From contig NZ_CAJPVI010000017.1 in assembly GCF_905397435.1 (NCBI RefSeq), positions 86,362-150,361 on the forward strand: a DNA stretch of 64,000 nt, written 5' to 3'. This document shows positions 16,956 to 25,617 of the stretch, one piece after another; the stretch's first letter is position 1; the number at the start of each line of letters is the position of its first letter. Below the pieces are notes generated by a model. It was not told the DNA's origin, did no database searches, and saw nothing but the letters and a program-made list of their open reading frames with translations. The stretch comes from Cupriavidus numazuensis (GTDB lineage Bacteria; Pseudomonadota; Gammaproteobacteria; Burkholderiales; Burkholderiaceae). Made by a program: the position numbers and the translations under genes.

Positions 16956-18149
16956 ATGGCAGAAATCATTTCCTCGTCCTACGCCGCGCGGCTCGAGCGC
17001 GAGCAGCACCTTGGCGAAGTCCGCGAGGCCGCACGCACGCTGGCGAACCGGTTCCCGCATGCGTACTGGCGCGAATGCGACAAGGAAGAGCAGTACCCGT
17101 GGGACTTCGTCAAGGCGTTCGCCGAAGCGGGCTGGATGGGCATCATGATGCCCGAGGAGTACGGCGGCATGGGCCTGGGCCTGACCGAGGCGGCCGTGAT
17201 GCTGCAGGAGATCGGCGCGTCGGGCGCGGGCATGAGCGGCGCCTCGGCCATCCACTTCTATGTCTTCCCGCCGGCGCCGATCCTGCGCCACGGCTCCGAA
17301 GAGATGAAGAAGCGCTACCTGCCCGCACTGGCGCGCGGTGAATTGCTGATGGCATTCGGCGTGACCGAGCCGACGTCGGGCGTGGATACCTCGCGCATCC
17401 GCACACGCGCCGAGAAGAAGGGCGACCGCTGGGTCATCAACGGCCAGAAAGTGTGGAGTACGAACGCACAGAACGCAACCAAGTACCTGATCCTGGCGCG
17501 CACGTCGCCGCGCGACGAGAAGCGTCCGCTCGATGGCATGACGCTGTTCTTTGCCGACATGGACCGCAAGCACTGCGATGTGCGCGTGATCGACAAGCTG
17601 GGCCGTGCCGCGGTGGACTCCAACGAGGTCTTCATCGACGGTCTCGAAGTGCCGGAAGAGAACGTCGTCGGCGAAGTTGGCAAGGGCTTCTACTACCTGC
17701 TCGACGGCCTGAACCCGGAGCGCGTGGTGGTGGGCATGGAAGGCATCGGCATCGGCCGCGCGGCGCTGGACCTGGCCGTGGAATACGCGAATTCGCGCGT
17801 GATCTTCGACCGTCCGATCGGCAAGAACCAGGCCGTCGCGCATCCGCTGGCCGAGTGCTGGATGCGGCTGACGGCCGCCGAATCCGTCGCGCTGAAAGCG
17901 GCCGAACTGTACGACAACTTCCAGCCGTGCGGCGCGGAAGCCAACACCGCCAAGTACCTGGGCGCGGAGGCCGGCTTCCTGGCGTGCGATCAGGCGATGC
18001 AGACGCATGGCGGCTATGCCTACGCCAAGGAGTATCACATCGAGCGCTTGTGGCGCGAGGTGCGGCTGTTGCGCCTGGCGCCGATCTCGCAGGAGATGGT
18101 CTGCAACTACATTTCCAACAAGGTGCTCGGGCTGCCGAAGTCGTACTGA
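16956..18149 (+). CDS. acyl-CoA dehydrogenase
   Basis: This full-length 397-residue FAD enzyme oxidises an acyl-CoA to the 2-enoyl-CoA. Family blocks seen are GIMMPEEYGGMGLGLTEAAV, the FAD/substrate segment MAFGVTEPTSGVDTSRIRT, the trp-box WVINGQKVWSTNAQNA, and the C-terminal MQTHGGYAYAKEYHIERLWR with RLAPISQEMVCNYI. Its start follows ACGGAGAACGAAT. The 27-base gap after the MaoC gene indicates the same operon. An acyl-CoA dehydrogenase also sits in the P. aeruginosa itaconate cluster, where its exact job is not settled. Confidence 0.92.
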   Translation: MAEIISSSYAARLEREQHLGEVREAARTLANRFPHAYWRECDKEEQYPWDFVKAFAEAGWMGIMMPEEYGGMGLGLTEAAVMLQEIGASGAGMSGASAIHFYVFPPAPILRHGSEEMKKRYLPALARGELLMAFGVTEPTSGVDTSRIRTRAEKKGDRWVINGQKVWSTNAQNATKYLILARTSPRDEKRPLDGMTLFFADMDRKHCDVRVIDKLGRAAVDSNEVFIDGLEVPEENVVGEVGKGFYYLLDGLNPERVVVGMEGIGIGRAALDLAVEYANSRVIFDRPIGKNQAVAHPLAECWMRLTAAESVALKAAELYDNFQPCGAEANTAKYLGAEAGFLACDQAMQTHGGYAYAKEYHIERLWREVRLLRLAPISQEMVCNYISNKVLGLPKSY

Positions 18150-18167
18150 GGCAGGAAGCTGGCAGTT

Positions 18168-18190
18168 GCCCGGCCGCGAGGCGGCCGGGC
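18168..18190 (+). repeat. perfect intercistronic hairpin
   Basis: GCCCGGCCGC (18168-18177) is followed by loop GAG and the perfect complement GCGGCCGGGC (18181-18190). It lies between the acyl-CoA dehydrogenase stop and the ribosome binding site of the next gene. There is no T-run, so it could protect an upstream mRNA end or reduce read-through into the CoA-transferase genes. Confidence 0.7.
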
Positions 18191-18211
18191 CGATAACAAA
18201 AGGAGACAGCC

Positions 18212-19456
18212 GTGGCAGCAGAACAATCGCGCCCGCTGGAAGGCATTCGGGTCCTGGACCTGACCGTGGCGCTTGCCGGGCCGTATGGCTCGATGATGCT
18301 CGGTGGCATGGGCGCGGAAGTGATTCGCGTGGAAGCGCCCGGCGGCGGCGACATCGCGCGCACGAATCCACCATTCGTGGGTGGTCAGGGCATCCACTTC
18401 GGCAAGCGCGAGGATGACGAGGTATCGCTGACGATCCTGAACCGCGCGCGCAACAAGAAGAGCATCACGCTCGACCTGAAGTCCGAACACGGCCGCGAGC
18501 TGTTCATGCGGCTGGTCGAGGAATCGGACGTCGTGATCGAAAACTACAGCGAAGGCACGACCGCCAAGCTCGGGGTGGACTACGAACGGGTCCGCCAGCG
18601 CAATCCGCGCATCGTCTACGCGTCGATCAAGGCGATGGGCGAGCCGAGCGCGTTCCCCGGGCTGAAGGGCATGGACATCATCGTCCAGGCGCTCAGCGGC
18701 ATCATGGAAGTGACCGGCTACGCCGACGGGCCGCCCACGCGCTGCGGCCTGCCGATTGCCGATCTGGTGACGCCGATGTATGCGGTCAACGGCATCCTGG
18801 CCGCGCTGATCCATCGTGGCCGCACCGGCGTCGGGCAGCGTGTGCAGGTGTCGATGCTGGACTGCCTGGCTTCGTGGGTGGCCGAAGAGCATTTCGACGT
18901 CATGGGGCGTGAGGGCTATCCGAGCCGCACTGGCAACTACCACGACCGGCTGGCGCCGTTCGGCGTGTACCAGACCCGCGACGGCCATGTGGCAATCGTG
19001 GCGTTCCAGCCGGACTGGATGCGCGGACTGCTCGATGCGGTCGGCCAGCCGGAACTGCTGGACGACCCGCGCTTCAGCACCCGCGGCCCGCGCATGCGCA
19101 ATGCCAGCGAACTGAACGCGGTCATCGAAGCCTGGACCAGGCAGCACAGCACGCGCGAGGTGGTCGGCGAACTGCTCGACAAGCGCGGCGTACCGTGCGC
19201 GCCGGTGCGTACGCCGACACAGGTGCTGCACGACCGTCGCCTGCATGACAGCGGCGCGGTGATGGATCTGGTCCATCCCGAGTTCGGGCCGATCGGTGCG
19301 GTAGGCATGGGCCTGCCGATCCGCTTCTCGGCCACGCCCTCGCAGTTCGACCAGCCGGCCATGGCGCTCGGCGCGGCGAATGCGGAGATCTATGGCGGGC
19401 TGCTGAAGCTGAGTCCGCAGGAGATCGCGGCGCTCGAGGAAGTGGGCGTGGTTTAA
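18212..19456 (+). CDS. CaiB/BaiF family III CoA-transferase (first of two)
   Basis: This 414-residue protein belongs to the family III CoA-transferases, which move CoA between carboxylates through an aspartyl anhydride. It opens with LEGIRVLDLTVALAGPYGSM. It carries the MLGGMGAEVIRVEAPGGGD loop, the stretch KKSITLDLKSEHGRELFMRL, and the catalytic region KGMDIIVQALSGIMEVTGYADGP in two parts around residue 155-175. Start is GTG at 18212 after AAAAGGAGACAGCC. It would activate the free dicarboxylate entering the pathway, with succinyl-CoA or acetyl-CoA as a possible donor. Confidence 0.9.
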   Translation: MAAEQSRPLEGIRVLDLTVALAGPYGSMMLGGMGAEVIRVEAPGGGDIARTNPPFVGGQGIHFGKREDDEVSLTILNRARNKKSITLDLKSEHGRELFMRLVEESDVVIENYSEGTTAKLGVDYERVRQRNPRIVYASIKAMGEPSAFPGLKGMDIIVQALSGIMEVTGYADGPPTRCGLPIADLVTPMYAVNGILAALIHRGRTGVGQRVQVSMLDCLASWVAEEHFDVMGREGYPSRTGNYHDRLAPFGVYQTRDGHVAIVAFQPDWMRGLLDAVGQPELLDDPRFSTRGPRMRNASELNAVIEAWTRQHSTREVVGELLDKRGVPCAPVRTPTQVLHDRRLHDSGAVMDLVHPEFGPIGAVGMGLPIRFSATPSQFDQPAMALGAANAEIYGGLLKLSPQEIAALEEVGVV

Positions 19457-19501
19457 GGCAGCCAGTGCCGAACCGCAAGCACCAACACAAGGAGACAGAA
19501 A

Positions 19502-20677
19502 TTGGGACCGCTTCAAGGAGTGCGGATCGTGGAACTGGCAGGGATTGGCCCGGCGCCGTTCTGCGCGATGCTGCTGGCCGACCTCGGCGCGACCGTGATC
19601 CGTGTCGATCGCAAGGAGCCGTCGGGACTCGGCCTGTCGCGCCCGCTGCAGTTCGACCTCGTGCTGCGCAACCGCAAGTCGATCCGTGTCGATCTCAAGG
19701 ACCCGGCTGGCCTGGAGTTGGTTCGCGCGCTGATCGACAAGGCCGACGCGCTGATCGAAGGCTTCCGTCCGGGCGTGACCGAGCGCCTTGGCCTTGGTCC
19801 TGATGCATGTCTGGCCCGTAATCCAAAGCTCGTCTACGGGCGGCTGACCGGCTGGGGTCAGGACGGGCCGCTCGCGCAGTCGGCAGGCCATGACATCAAC
19901 TACATTGCGATCACCGGGCTGCTGAGTGCAATCGGACGGGCAGGACAGGCGCCGACGGCGCCGCTCAATGTCGTCGGCGACTATGCGGGCGGCTCGGTGT
20001 ATGCGGCGCTCGGCATTGTCAGCGCGCTCCTGGAAGCGCGTTCGTCGGGCAAGGGGCAGGTCGTCGATGCGGCAATCGCCGATGGCGTTGCTTCGCTGCT
20101 GACCATCCAGACGGGCCTGCGCGCGGCCGGACTGGTCGGGCCCGAGCGGGGCACCAATCTGCTCGATACCGGCGCCCCGTTCTACGACACCTACGAATGC
20201 GCCGATGGCAAGTACATCTCCATCGGGCCAATCGAAGCGAAGTTCTACCGGCTGCTGCTGGACCGCATCGGACTCGATGCGCCCGAGCTGGCCAATCCCG
20301 AAGACCGTGCCAGCTGGCCCGCCGCGCGGCGCTTGTTTGCCGCCCACTTCAAGACCCGGACGCGTGCGCAGTGGACCGAACTGCTGGAAGGCACCGATGC
20401 CTGCTTTGCGCCTGTGCTGGACCTGGACGAGGCCGTTGCGCATCCGCACCTGAAAGCGCGCGGGACCTTTGTCGAGGTGGGCGGCGTCATGCAGCCGGCG
20501 CCGGCGCCGCGCTTCTCGCGCACGCGGCCGGCAGAACCGCGGCCGCCCGCCGCCATCACTGCGGAAAACGAGGCCGCCGCACTTGCTGAATGGTTCGCGC
20601 CAGACGAACTTGCCGCGCTGGCCGCCGCGAGCGCGGGCGGGGCCGCCAGACAAAACCAACTGGAGACTATGAAATGA
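19502..20677 (+). CDS. CaiB/BaiF family III CoA-transferase (second of two)
   Basis: This second, clearly different family III CoA-transferase has 391 residues. It begins LQGVRIVELAGIGPAPFCAM, followed by LLADLGATVIRVDRKEPSGL and the active-site part GHDINYIAITGLLSAIGRAG, as in alpha-methylacyl-CoA racemases and related transferases. Start is TTG at 19502 with AAGGAGACAGAAA in front. Its stop overlaps the ATG of the receptor gene by ATGA, showing translational coupling. It may be an alpha-methylacyl-CoA epimerase rather than a second transferase, which would suit a branched C5 substrate. Confidence 0.88.
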   Translation: MGPLQGVRIVELAGIGPAPFCAMLLADLGATVIRVDRKEPSGLGLSRPLQFDLVLRNRKSIRVDLKDPAGLELVRALIDKADALIEGFRPGVTERLGLGPDACLARNPKLVYGRLTGWGQDGPLAQSAGHDINYIAITGLLSAIGRAGQAPTAPLNVVGDYAGGSVYAALGIVSALLEARSSGKGQVVDAAIADGVASLLTIQTGLRAAGLVGPERGTNLLDTGAPFYDTYECADGKYISIGPIEAKFYRLLLDRIGLDAPELANPEDRASWPAARRLFAAHFKTRTRAQWTELLEGTDACFAPVLDLDEAVAHPHLKARGTFVEVGGVMQPAPAPRFSRTRPAEPRPPAAITAENEAAALAEWFAPDELAALAAASAGGAARQNQLETMK

Positions 20678-21648
20678 TTTCACGCCGTACCTGCCTGCTG
20701 TTGCTACCGGCGCTGCCGGCGCTGGCATCGCTGCCTCTGTCGGCGCGCGCGCAAACGTACCCGTCCCGCCCGGTGCGCTTTGTCGTACCCGTGAGTCCAG
20801 GCTCGGGCTCCGATATCGTGGCGCGCTACATGAGCGCGGAACTGTCGCGCTCGCTCGGCGGCACGTTCGTGGTCGAGAACCGCCTTGGCGCGAGCGGGAT
20901 CATCGGCACGGATTTCGTGGCCAAGGCGCCCGCCGACGGCTATTCGATCCTGTTCAGCTATGCGGCGCACTACTCGAACCAATTCGTCGAGAAGACCCCA
21001 TACGACGCGGTCAGCGACTTTGACCCGATCGCCAGGCTGGCCACGTCGGCCATGGTGCTGGTCACCGCCGCCAACTCCCCCTACCGCACGGTGCAGGACT
21101 TCATTGCCGCCGCGAAGCGCAAGCCGGGTGGCCTGTCCTATGGCTCTCCCGGCAACGGCACCACGGCACACATGGCCGCGGCGCTGATGAGCAGCAAGGC
21201 GGGTATCCAGATGACGCACGTGCCGTACAAGGCGCCGTCGCAGGTCGTGGTCGATGTCGCGGGCGGGCAGCTCGACGTGGGCTTCGGCGGCGTGGCGACA
21301 TCGCTGCCGCTGGTAAAGGCCGGACGGCTGCGGGTGCTTGCCGTCACCAGCCTGCGCCGGTCGACCTACTTCCCGGATGCGCCGACCATGGACGAGGTCG
21401 GCCTGAAGGGCTATGAACTCGTGTCGCCGATCTGGGCGCTGGCCCGCCGCGGTACGCCGCCGGCCATCATCGCGCAGTTGTCCGATGCGTTGACGAAGGC
21501 CGCCGCGACGCCCGGCTTCAAGACGTTCTGCCATGAACAAGGCCTGGAAGTCGATATCCAGGATGCCGCGACGGCGCGCGCAAGAGCCCCGCTTGAACTG
21601 GAGCGGTGGAAGAAGCTCGTGGCACTGAGCCAGACGAAATCAGGCTGA
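20674..21648 (+). CDS. Bug/TctC-family periplasmic solute receptor
   Basis: This 324-residue Bug receptor starts at 20674, overlapping the previous stop as ATGA. Its signal peptide is MISRRTCLLLLPALPALASL with cleavage after SARAQ. The mature part has the ligand loop VPVSPGSGSDIVARYM and ENRLGASGIIGTDFVAKAPA, then the HVPYKAPSQVVVDVAGGQLD region. Position inside the operon strongly suggests that it captures the acid degraded by the upstream enzymes. No membrane permease is encoded in the window. Confidence 0.93.
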   Translation: MISRRTCLLLLPALPALASLPLSARAQTYPSRPVRFVVPVSPGSGSDIVARYMSAELSRSLGGTFVVENRLGASGIIGTDFVAKAPADGYSILFSYAAHYSNQFVEKTPYDAVSDFDPIARLATSAMVLVTAANSPYRTVQDFIAAAKRKPGGLSYGSPGNGTTAHMAAALMSSKAGIQMTHVPYKAPSQVVVDVAGGQLDVGFGGVATSLPLVKAGRLRVLAVTSLRRSTYFPDAPTMDEVGLKGYELVSPIWALARRGTPPAIIAQLSDALTKAAATPGFKTFCHEQGLEVDIQDAATARARAPLELERWKKLVALSQTKSG

Positions 21649-21661
21649 TTGGAGGAAAACC

Positions 21662-22504
21662 ATGCTGCACACCAACGTTACCAGCGGCGCTGCCGGTCGG
21701 CCCGCCGTTGAAGCGGCCCGCCGTGTGGCGCCTCGACGTGACGACCGGCATGGCGATGCCCGGATTGTGCCGCTGGCCCGCGGACTCGCCATGCTGTCGA
21801 CGTTCAGTCCGGAGCAACAGTGGCTCGGCAGCCAGGAGATCGCCGAGCGTACCGGCGTGCCCGCGCCCACGGTGTCGCGGATGCTCGCGTCCATGACCAC
21901 GCTCGGTTACCTTCACTACGACAGCGGACGCCGCAAGTACCGGCTGGCGGCTGCGTCGCTGTCGCTCGGCTACGCCGCGATCGCGGATGCGGAGGCACCG
22001 GGGGCCGTCCGCGCCGAAATGCGCAGGTTTGCTGAGGGAACCGACACCTACATGATCCTCGGTACGCGCGACAAGCTCGATGTGAGCGTGCTGGAGACGC
22101 AGGTCGGCGAGCAGGCCGTGCTTGACCTGCAACTCAGCGCCGGCAGCCGGCTTGCGATCGCCTCGTGCCCGATGGGCTGGGCGTTGCTGGCAGCGCTGCC
22201 GGAGCAGGAGCGCTTCTATCTCGAGGATCATCTGGAGCGCCGCAGCGGCCGCGACTGGCCCGTGCTGAGGCGCCGCATGGCCGAAGGCATGTCGCAACTG
22301 CTGCGGCAGGGCTTCTGCACATCGCTCGCGGACGAGAAGGCAGGCCTGGTGTCGGTGGCCGTTCCCGTCCAGGTGCCGGATCACCCGCCGGCAGTGCTGG
22401 CGTGCGTGGGCCGAAGCGGCAGCATGCCTCGTGCGCGCGTCGAGCGCGATCTCGGCCCCCGCCTGGCTGACACGGCGCGGACGTTGCAGGGTATGCAGTG
22501 TTAA
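21662..22504 (+). CDS. IclR-family transcriptional regulator
   Basis: This 280-residue regulator has the IclR winged helix-turn-helix around residues 35-95 (RGLAMLSTFSPEQQWLGSQE, IAERTGVPAPTVSRMLASM). The C-terminal GAF-like effector domain (GSRLAIASCPMGWALLAALP, later KAGLVSVAVPVQVPDH) follows. It begins 13 bases after the receptor gene behind GGAGGAAAACC, so it is co-transcribed with the operon. Autoregulation through the promoter upstream of 15561 is the simplest model. The effector would be a pathway acid. Confidence 0.9.
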   Translation: MLHTNVTSGAAGRPAVEAARRVAPRRDDRHGDARIVPLARGLAMLSTFSPEQQWLGSQEIAERTGVPAPTVSRMLASMTTLGYLHYDSGRRKYRLAAASLSLGYAAIADAEAPGAVRAEMRRFAEGTDTYMILGTRDKLDVSVLETQVGEQAVLDLQLSAGSRLAIASCPMGWALLAALPEQERFYLEDHLERRSGRDWPVLRRRMAEGMSQLLRQGFCTSLADEKAGLVSVAVPVQVPDHPPAVLACVGRSGSMPRARVERDLGPRLADTARTLQGMQC

Positions 22505-22534
22505 GCGCACCGCGCAACCCTTCAACCCTTCACG

Positions 22535-22960
22535 TCATCGGATAGGCGGAGCCTCCGGCGTTGGCGACACGTGGTGCTGGAGTATCTGCCACGCGCCTTG
22601 TCGCCTGGCCAGAATCCACGTTGCCCGCAGCGTCGACGACGTTGCGCTGCCATCAGCGAGTACGAAGCGGAAGTCGGCATGCCCCTGCATCAGCAGCGTA
22701 TCGGGGCCGAGTTCGATCACGCACGGTTCCACCAGACTCATGTGCGCCGACCGTAGTGTCTCGGCATAGGAAACGAAGTAGCCCAGAATTGCCTGATACC
22801 CGACAGCATGGCCGGGCCTGCCGCCAAAGAACACAGCCTCTGGCGCGTACAGCGCTGCCAGCGCATCGGGATTCCAAGTGGCCGCCGCGGCATTCCACCG
22901 GTTCGCCACGTCATGCACGGTATCGTGGGTACTGGCGGGGGCTGCGTTGGCGCTAGTCAT
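22535..22960 (-). CDS. NTF2-like (SnoaL/DUF4440-type) protein
   Basis: This 141-residue cone-shaped NTF2-fold protein has VANRWNAAAATWNPDALAAL, YAPEAVFFGGRPGHAVGYQA and the final strand TWILARRQGAWQILQHHVSP. Such proteins occur as small-molecule isomerases, stress or calcium/calmodulin-kinase association-like domains, so a function cannot be assigned. It starts after GGAAGAC on the minus strand and is convergent with the IclR gene, 30 bases apart. Confidence 0.78.
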   Translation of the reverse strand: MTSANAAPASTHDTVHDVANRWNAAAATWNPDALAALYAPEAVFFGGRPGHAVGYQAILGYFVSYAETLRSAHMSLVEPCVIELGPDTLLMQGHADFRFVLADGSATSSTLRATWILARRQGAWQILQHHVSPTPEAPPIR

Positions 22961-23194
22961 GTCTTCCGTCCTGATTCCTGATTCCTGATTGCCGTGGATT
23001 CATTCTGTCCGGCAGCAACCACCATATGCGGTCGTGCCGTAGTTCCATCGTAAGTCCGGATCGCGGGAGCGGGCGGTGTGCGACGCGCAAGGTTCCGTAC
23101 AGTGGAAGCCGAGGCAGTCAGTTGGTCATCGTCATCCCACGATGGGGAATAATGAGGGACTGGCGCAATCACTGAATCGGCGGAGGACACAGAC

Positions 23195-23668
23195 ATGGCA
23201 GATCGAGAGCATCACTATCGGGTTTCGGTCGAGTGGACTGGCAACAAGGGCAGCGGGACGTCGGGCTACCGCGCCTATGCGCGCGACTATGTGATCCGCT
23301 CGGGCGCAAAGCCCGTCATCCCCGGCTCATCGGACCCGTCATTTCTCGGCGATGCGGCGCGCTGGAATCCGGAGGACCTGCTCGTGGCCTCCGCCGCGGC
23401 GTGCCACAAGCTCTGGTACCTGCATCTGTGCGCCGACGCGGGCATTGTCGTGCTTGCGTATGTCGATGATGCGGAAGGCACGATGATCGAAGCGCAGTCG
23501 GGCCGCTTCACAAGGATCGTCCTGCGGCCGCGCGTCACCGTGCGCGCGGGCGATGACCTGGAACTGGCAGCGCGGTTGCATCACGCCGCCCACGAACAAT
23601 GCTTTATCGCCAACTCGCTCAATTTTCCGGTGCTGTGCGAGCCGACCTTCGAGCAGTCGCCCGCTTAG
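23195..23668 (+). CDS. OsmC-family peroxide-reductase-like protein
   Basis: This 157-residue protein has the OsmC fold. The N-terminal strand HYRVSVEWTGNKGSG is followed by WNPEDLLVASAAACHKLWYL, which holds the first redox cysteine on the central helix. The second cysteine lies in HEQCFIANSLNFPVLCEPTF. OsmC proteins reduce organic hydroperoxides in the cytoplasm. The spacing and sequence are closer to the general OsmC group than to Ohr. The start follows GGAGGACACAGAC. Confidence 0.87.
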   Translation: MADREHHYRVSVEWTGNKGSGTSGYRAYARDYVIRSGAKPVIPGSSDPSFLGDAARWNPEDLLVASAAACHKLWYLHLCADAGIVVLAYVDDAEGTMIEAQSGRFTRIVLRPRVTVRAGDDLELAARLHHAAHEQCFIANSLNFPVLCEPTFEQSPA

Positions 23669-23861
23669 ACCAAGCGTCGCGGTCCCGCTGTTCGGGCCGC
23701 CCCGACGCTTTGTGCGCCTGTTGGCCGTTGCCCACCAAAATCAGCCTCTGACAGGCCGTTGCCTACACCTGAGAGCGCGCGCAGTCGGTGGCATGGCATC
23801 TGCATAGTCAAGGGTGAACGTCGTATCCGCCGTTCGCTTTCCATGACTACAGGAGATTCCC

Positions 23862-24116
23862 ATGTCCACGCTACTGATCGAAAACCTGCCCCGCGTCCTC
23901 GAACTGGACCGGGCTGCCCGTGCTGCCATCCGCGGCGGCGTTGCCTACATGCCTGCTTCCATCGCGGTGGGCGAGCCCGACCCGAACGGGCACCTGCCAG
24001 GGCCGTCGTTGCCTTCGATGCCACCGCTGCCATCGCTCCCGCCGATGCTGAAGCTGCCCGAGTTTCCGCCGGGATTCCCGTTCCAGCCCAAGCCGCCTCA
24101 CATCGTGCCGCTGTAA
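23862..24116 (+). CDS. small proline-rich protein with double-glycine leader
   Basis: This 84-residue protein begins with a leader-like part (NLPRVLELDRAARAAIRGG, residues 8-26) whose ELDRxAxxxIRGG ending resembles double-glycine leaders cut by C39 peptidases. The rest is almost only proline, leucine, serine and phenylalanine, in repeats such as PSLPSMPPLPSLPP and FPPGFPFQPKPP, with no cysteine. An AGGAGATTCCC ribosome binding site precedes the ATG. There is no peptidase, transporter or modification enzyme gene next to it. Leaders of this type occur in small beta-proteobacterial proteins of unknown role, some seemingly exported. Function is unknown. Confidence 0.7.
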   Translation: MSTLLIENLPRVLELDRAARAAIRGGVAYMPASIAVGEPDPNGHLPGPSLPSMPPLPSLPPMLKLPEFPPGFPFQPKPPHIVPL

Positions 24117-24418
24117 GCACCTGTCCCTCCTCGGTTGCCTGGACGCGTCAAGCGCCGGGCAGCAGAGCGACCGCACCATGGACATCGTCTGGAGTGCCTG
24201 GCCAAACCGGCGGGGCACCCGGGCGATGTCCATGCTTCTTCCTGCGCCACGGAACTCCCGAAACTTCTATTGCTTTCATGTTGAAAGTTAGGCTAGAGTA
24301 GTTACTAGCATAATGCTAGTTGATGGGTGGCCGAACTGACGCTACCGCTGTGTCAATGCGCGCAGGTGCCGCTTGTGGCGCCGGCAACCGTCGTCGATGT
24401 CCGTAGGAGGGCAGTTTC
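24117..24418. promoter_or_regulatory. regulatory gap upstream of thiolase with two palindromes
   Basis: The 302 bases hold no gene. Two palindromes stand out: CTTTCA-TGT-TGAAAG (24273-24287) and ACTAGCAT-A-ATGCTAGT (24304-24320). The second is perfect over 17 bases and sits about 100 bases before the thiolase start, a typical operator position. The surrounding AT-rich stretch should contain the thiolase promoter. No matching regulator gene is adjacent. Confidence 0.55.
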
Positions 24419-25603
24419 ATGAGTACGCGCGAAGTCGTGTTGTGTCACCCCGTCCGCACCGCGATCGGTGCATTCAACGGCACTTTGAAAGGCACGCCAG
24501 CGGTTGAGCTTGGGGCAGCGGCAATCGCAGAGTCGCTCCAGCGTTCGGGTATCGATGCCGGCCGCGTCGGCAGCGTGGTGTTCGGCAACGTGATCCAGGC
24601 CGGCAACCGGATGAACCCCGCACGGCAGGCCGCCATCCGCGCGGGCTTGCCGGTATCCGTCCCGGCCATGACCGTCAACCGCGTGTGCGGGTCCGGTGCG
24701 CAGGCCATTGCCACCGCCGCGGACGAGGTCAGGCTCGGCTATGCCGATGTCGCGGTCGCCGGCGGCATGGAGAACATGGACCGCGCGCCGTACCTCGTGC
24801 CGTCCGGCCGCTGGGGGCAACGCATGGGCGATACGGTCATGCATGACAGCATGCTGTTCGACGGCTTGCAGGATGCGTTCTCCGGCCAGCACTCGGGCTG
24901 GCATACCGAAGAACTCGCCACCCGCTACGAGCTTAGCCGCGATGCCCAGGACCGCTGGGCCGAGCGGTCGCAGCAGCGCTTTGCAAGAGCGCAGGAGCAA
25001 GGCCGGTTCGCGTCGCAGATCGTTGAAGTCGCCGTGAAGGCCAAGGGCGCTCCGGCCGCGTTCAAGGTCGACGAGGCCAATCGTCCCGATACCACGCTGG
25101 AGACACTGGCGCGACTGAAGGCGGCATTCCGTGAGGGGGGGACGATTACCGCCGGCAACGCACCCGGCATCAACAGTGGCGCCGCCGCCATGCTCGTGGC
25201 CGAGCGCGCCTTTGCTGAAAGCCAGGGCATGAAGCCGATGGCAAGGCTGGTTGCCTACGGTGTCGGCGCGGTGGAACCGGGCTTGTTCGGGCTTGGCCCT
25301 GTTCCTGCCGTGCGCCAGGCGCTCGAGCGCGCCCGCTGGACGCTCGGCGATATCGAGCGTATCGAGATCAACGAGGCCTTCGCTGCCGTGCCGCTCGCAG
25401 TCGCGGCCGAGCTAGGCCTGCCGCACGACATCATCAACGTGGACGGCGGTGCCATTGCGCACGGGCATCCGATCGGCGCGACCGGTGCGGTGCTGACGAC
25501 GCGGCTGCTCTATGCGATGCAGTCGGATGGCATCCGGCGCGGCATTGTCACGCTGTGCATTGGCGGCGGGCAGGGCATTGCGCTTGCCATCGAATCCCTC
25601 TGA
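24419..25603 (+). CDS. acetyl-CoA acetyltransferase (thiolase)
   Basis: This 394-residue thiolase cleaves or forms 3-oxoacyl-CoA. All three catalytic residues are present: Cys90 ([11 protein letters not shown]), His350 ([15 protein letters not shown]) and Cys380 ([12 protein letters not shown]). Length and motif order match degradative and biosynthetic acetyl-CoA C-acetyltransferases. The start follows GTAGGAGGGCAGTTTC. A PanE-like reductase gene starts 14 bases later. The pair has no other pathway genes downstream, so the physiological substrate is open. Confidence 0.93.
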   Translation: MSTREVVLCHPVRTAIGAFNGTLKGTPAVELGAAAIAESLQRSGIDAGRVGSVVFGNVIQAGNRMNPARQAAIRAGLPVSVPAMTVNRVCGSGAQAIATAADEVRLGYADVAVAGGMENMDRAPYLVPSGRWGQRMGDTVMHDSMLFDGLQDAFSGQHSGWHTEELATRYELSRDAQDRWAERSQQRFARAQEQGRFASQIVEVAVKAKGAPAAFKVDEANRPDTTLETLARLKAAFREGGTITAGNAPGINSGAAAMLVAERAFAESQGMKPMARLVAYGVGAVEPGLFGLGPVPAVRQALERARWTLGDIERIEINEAFAAVPLAVAAELGLPHDIINVDGGAIAHGHPIGATGAVLTTRLLYAMQSDGIRRGIVTLCIGGGQGIALAIESL

Positions 25604-25617
25604 ACAGGCGAGACCTA

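Noticed and set aside
15324..18374. 1016-codon minus-strand frame
   Set aside because: It is fully antisense to the lyase, MaoC and acyl-CoA dehydrogenase genes, with the composition of a shadow frame and no recognisable domain.
18107..20728. 873-codon minus-strand frame
   Set aside because: Antisense to both CoA-transferase genes; low-complexity His/Arg/Gln composition.
22971..22991. Three near-copies of CTGATTC upstream of the NTF2-like gene
   Set aside because: Too short and with no known function; likely chance or slippage, and no palindromic structure.
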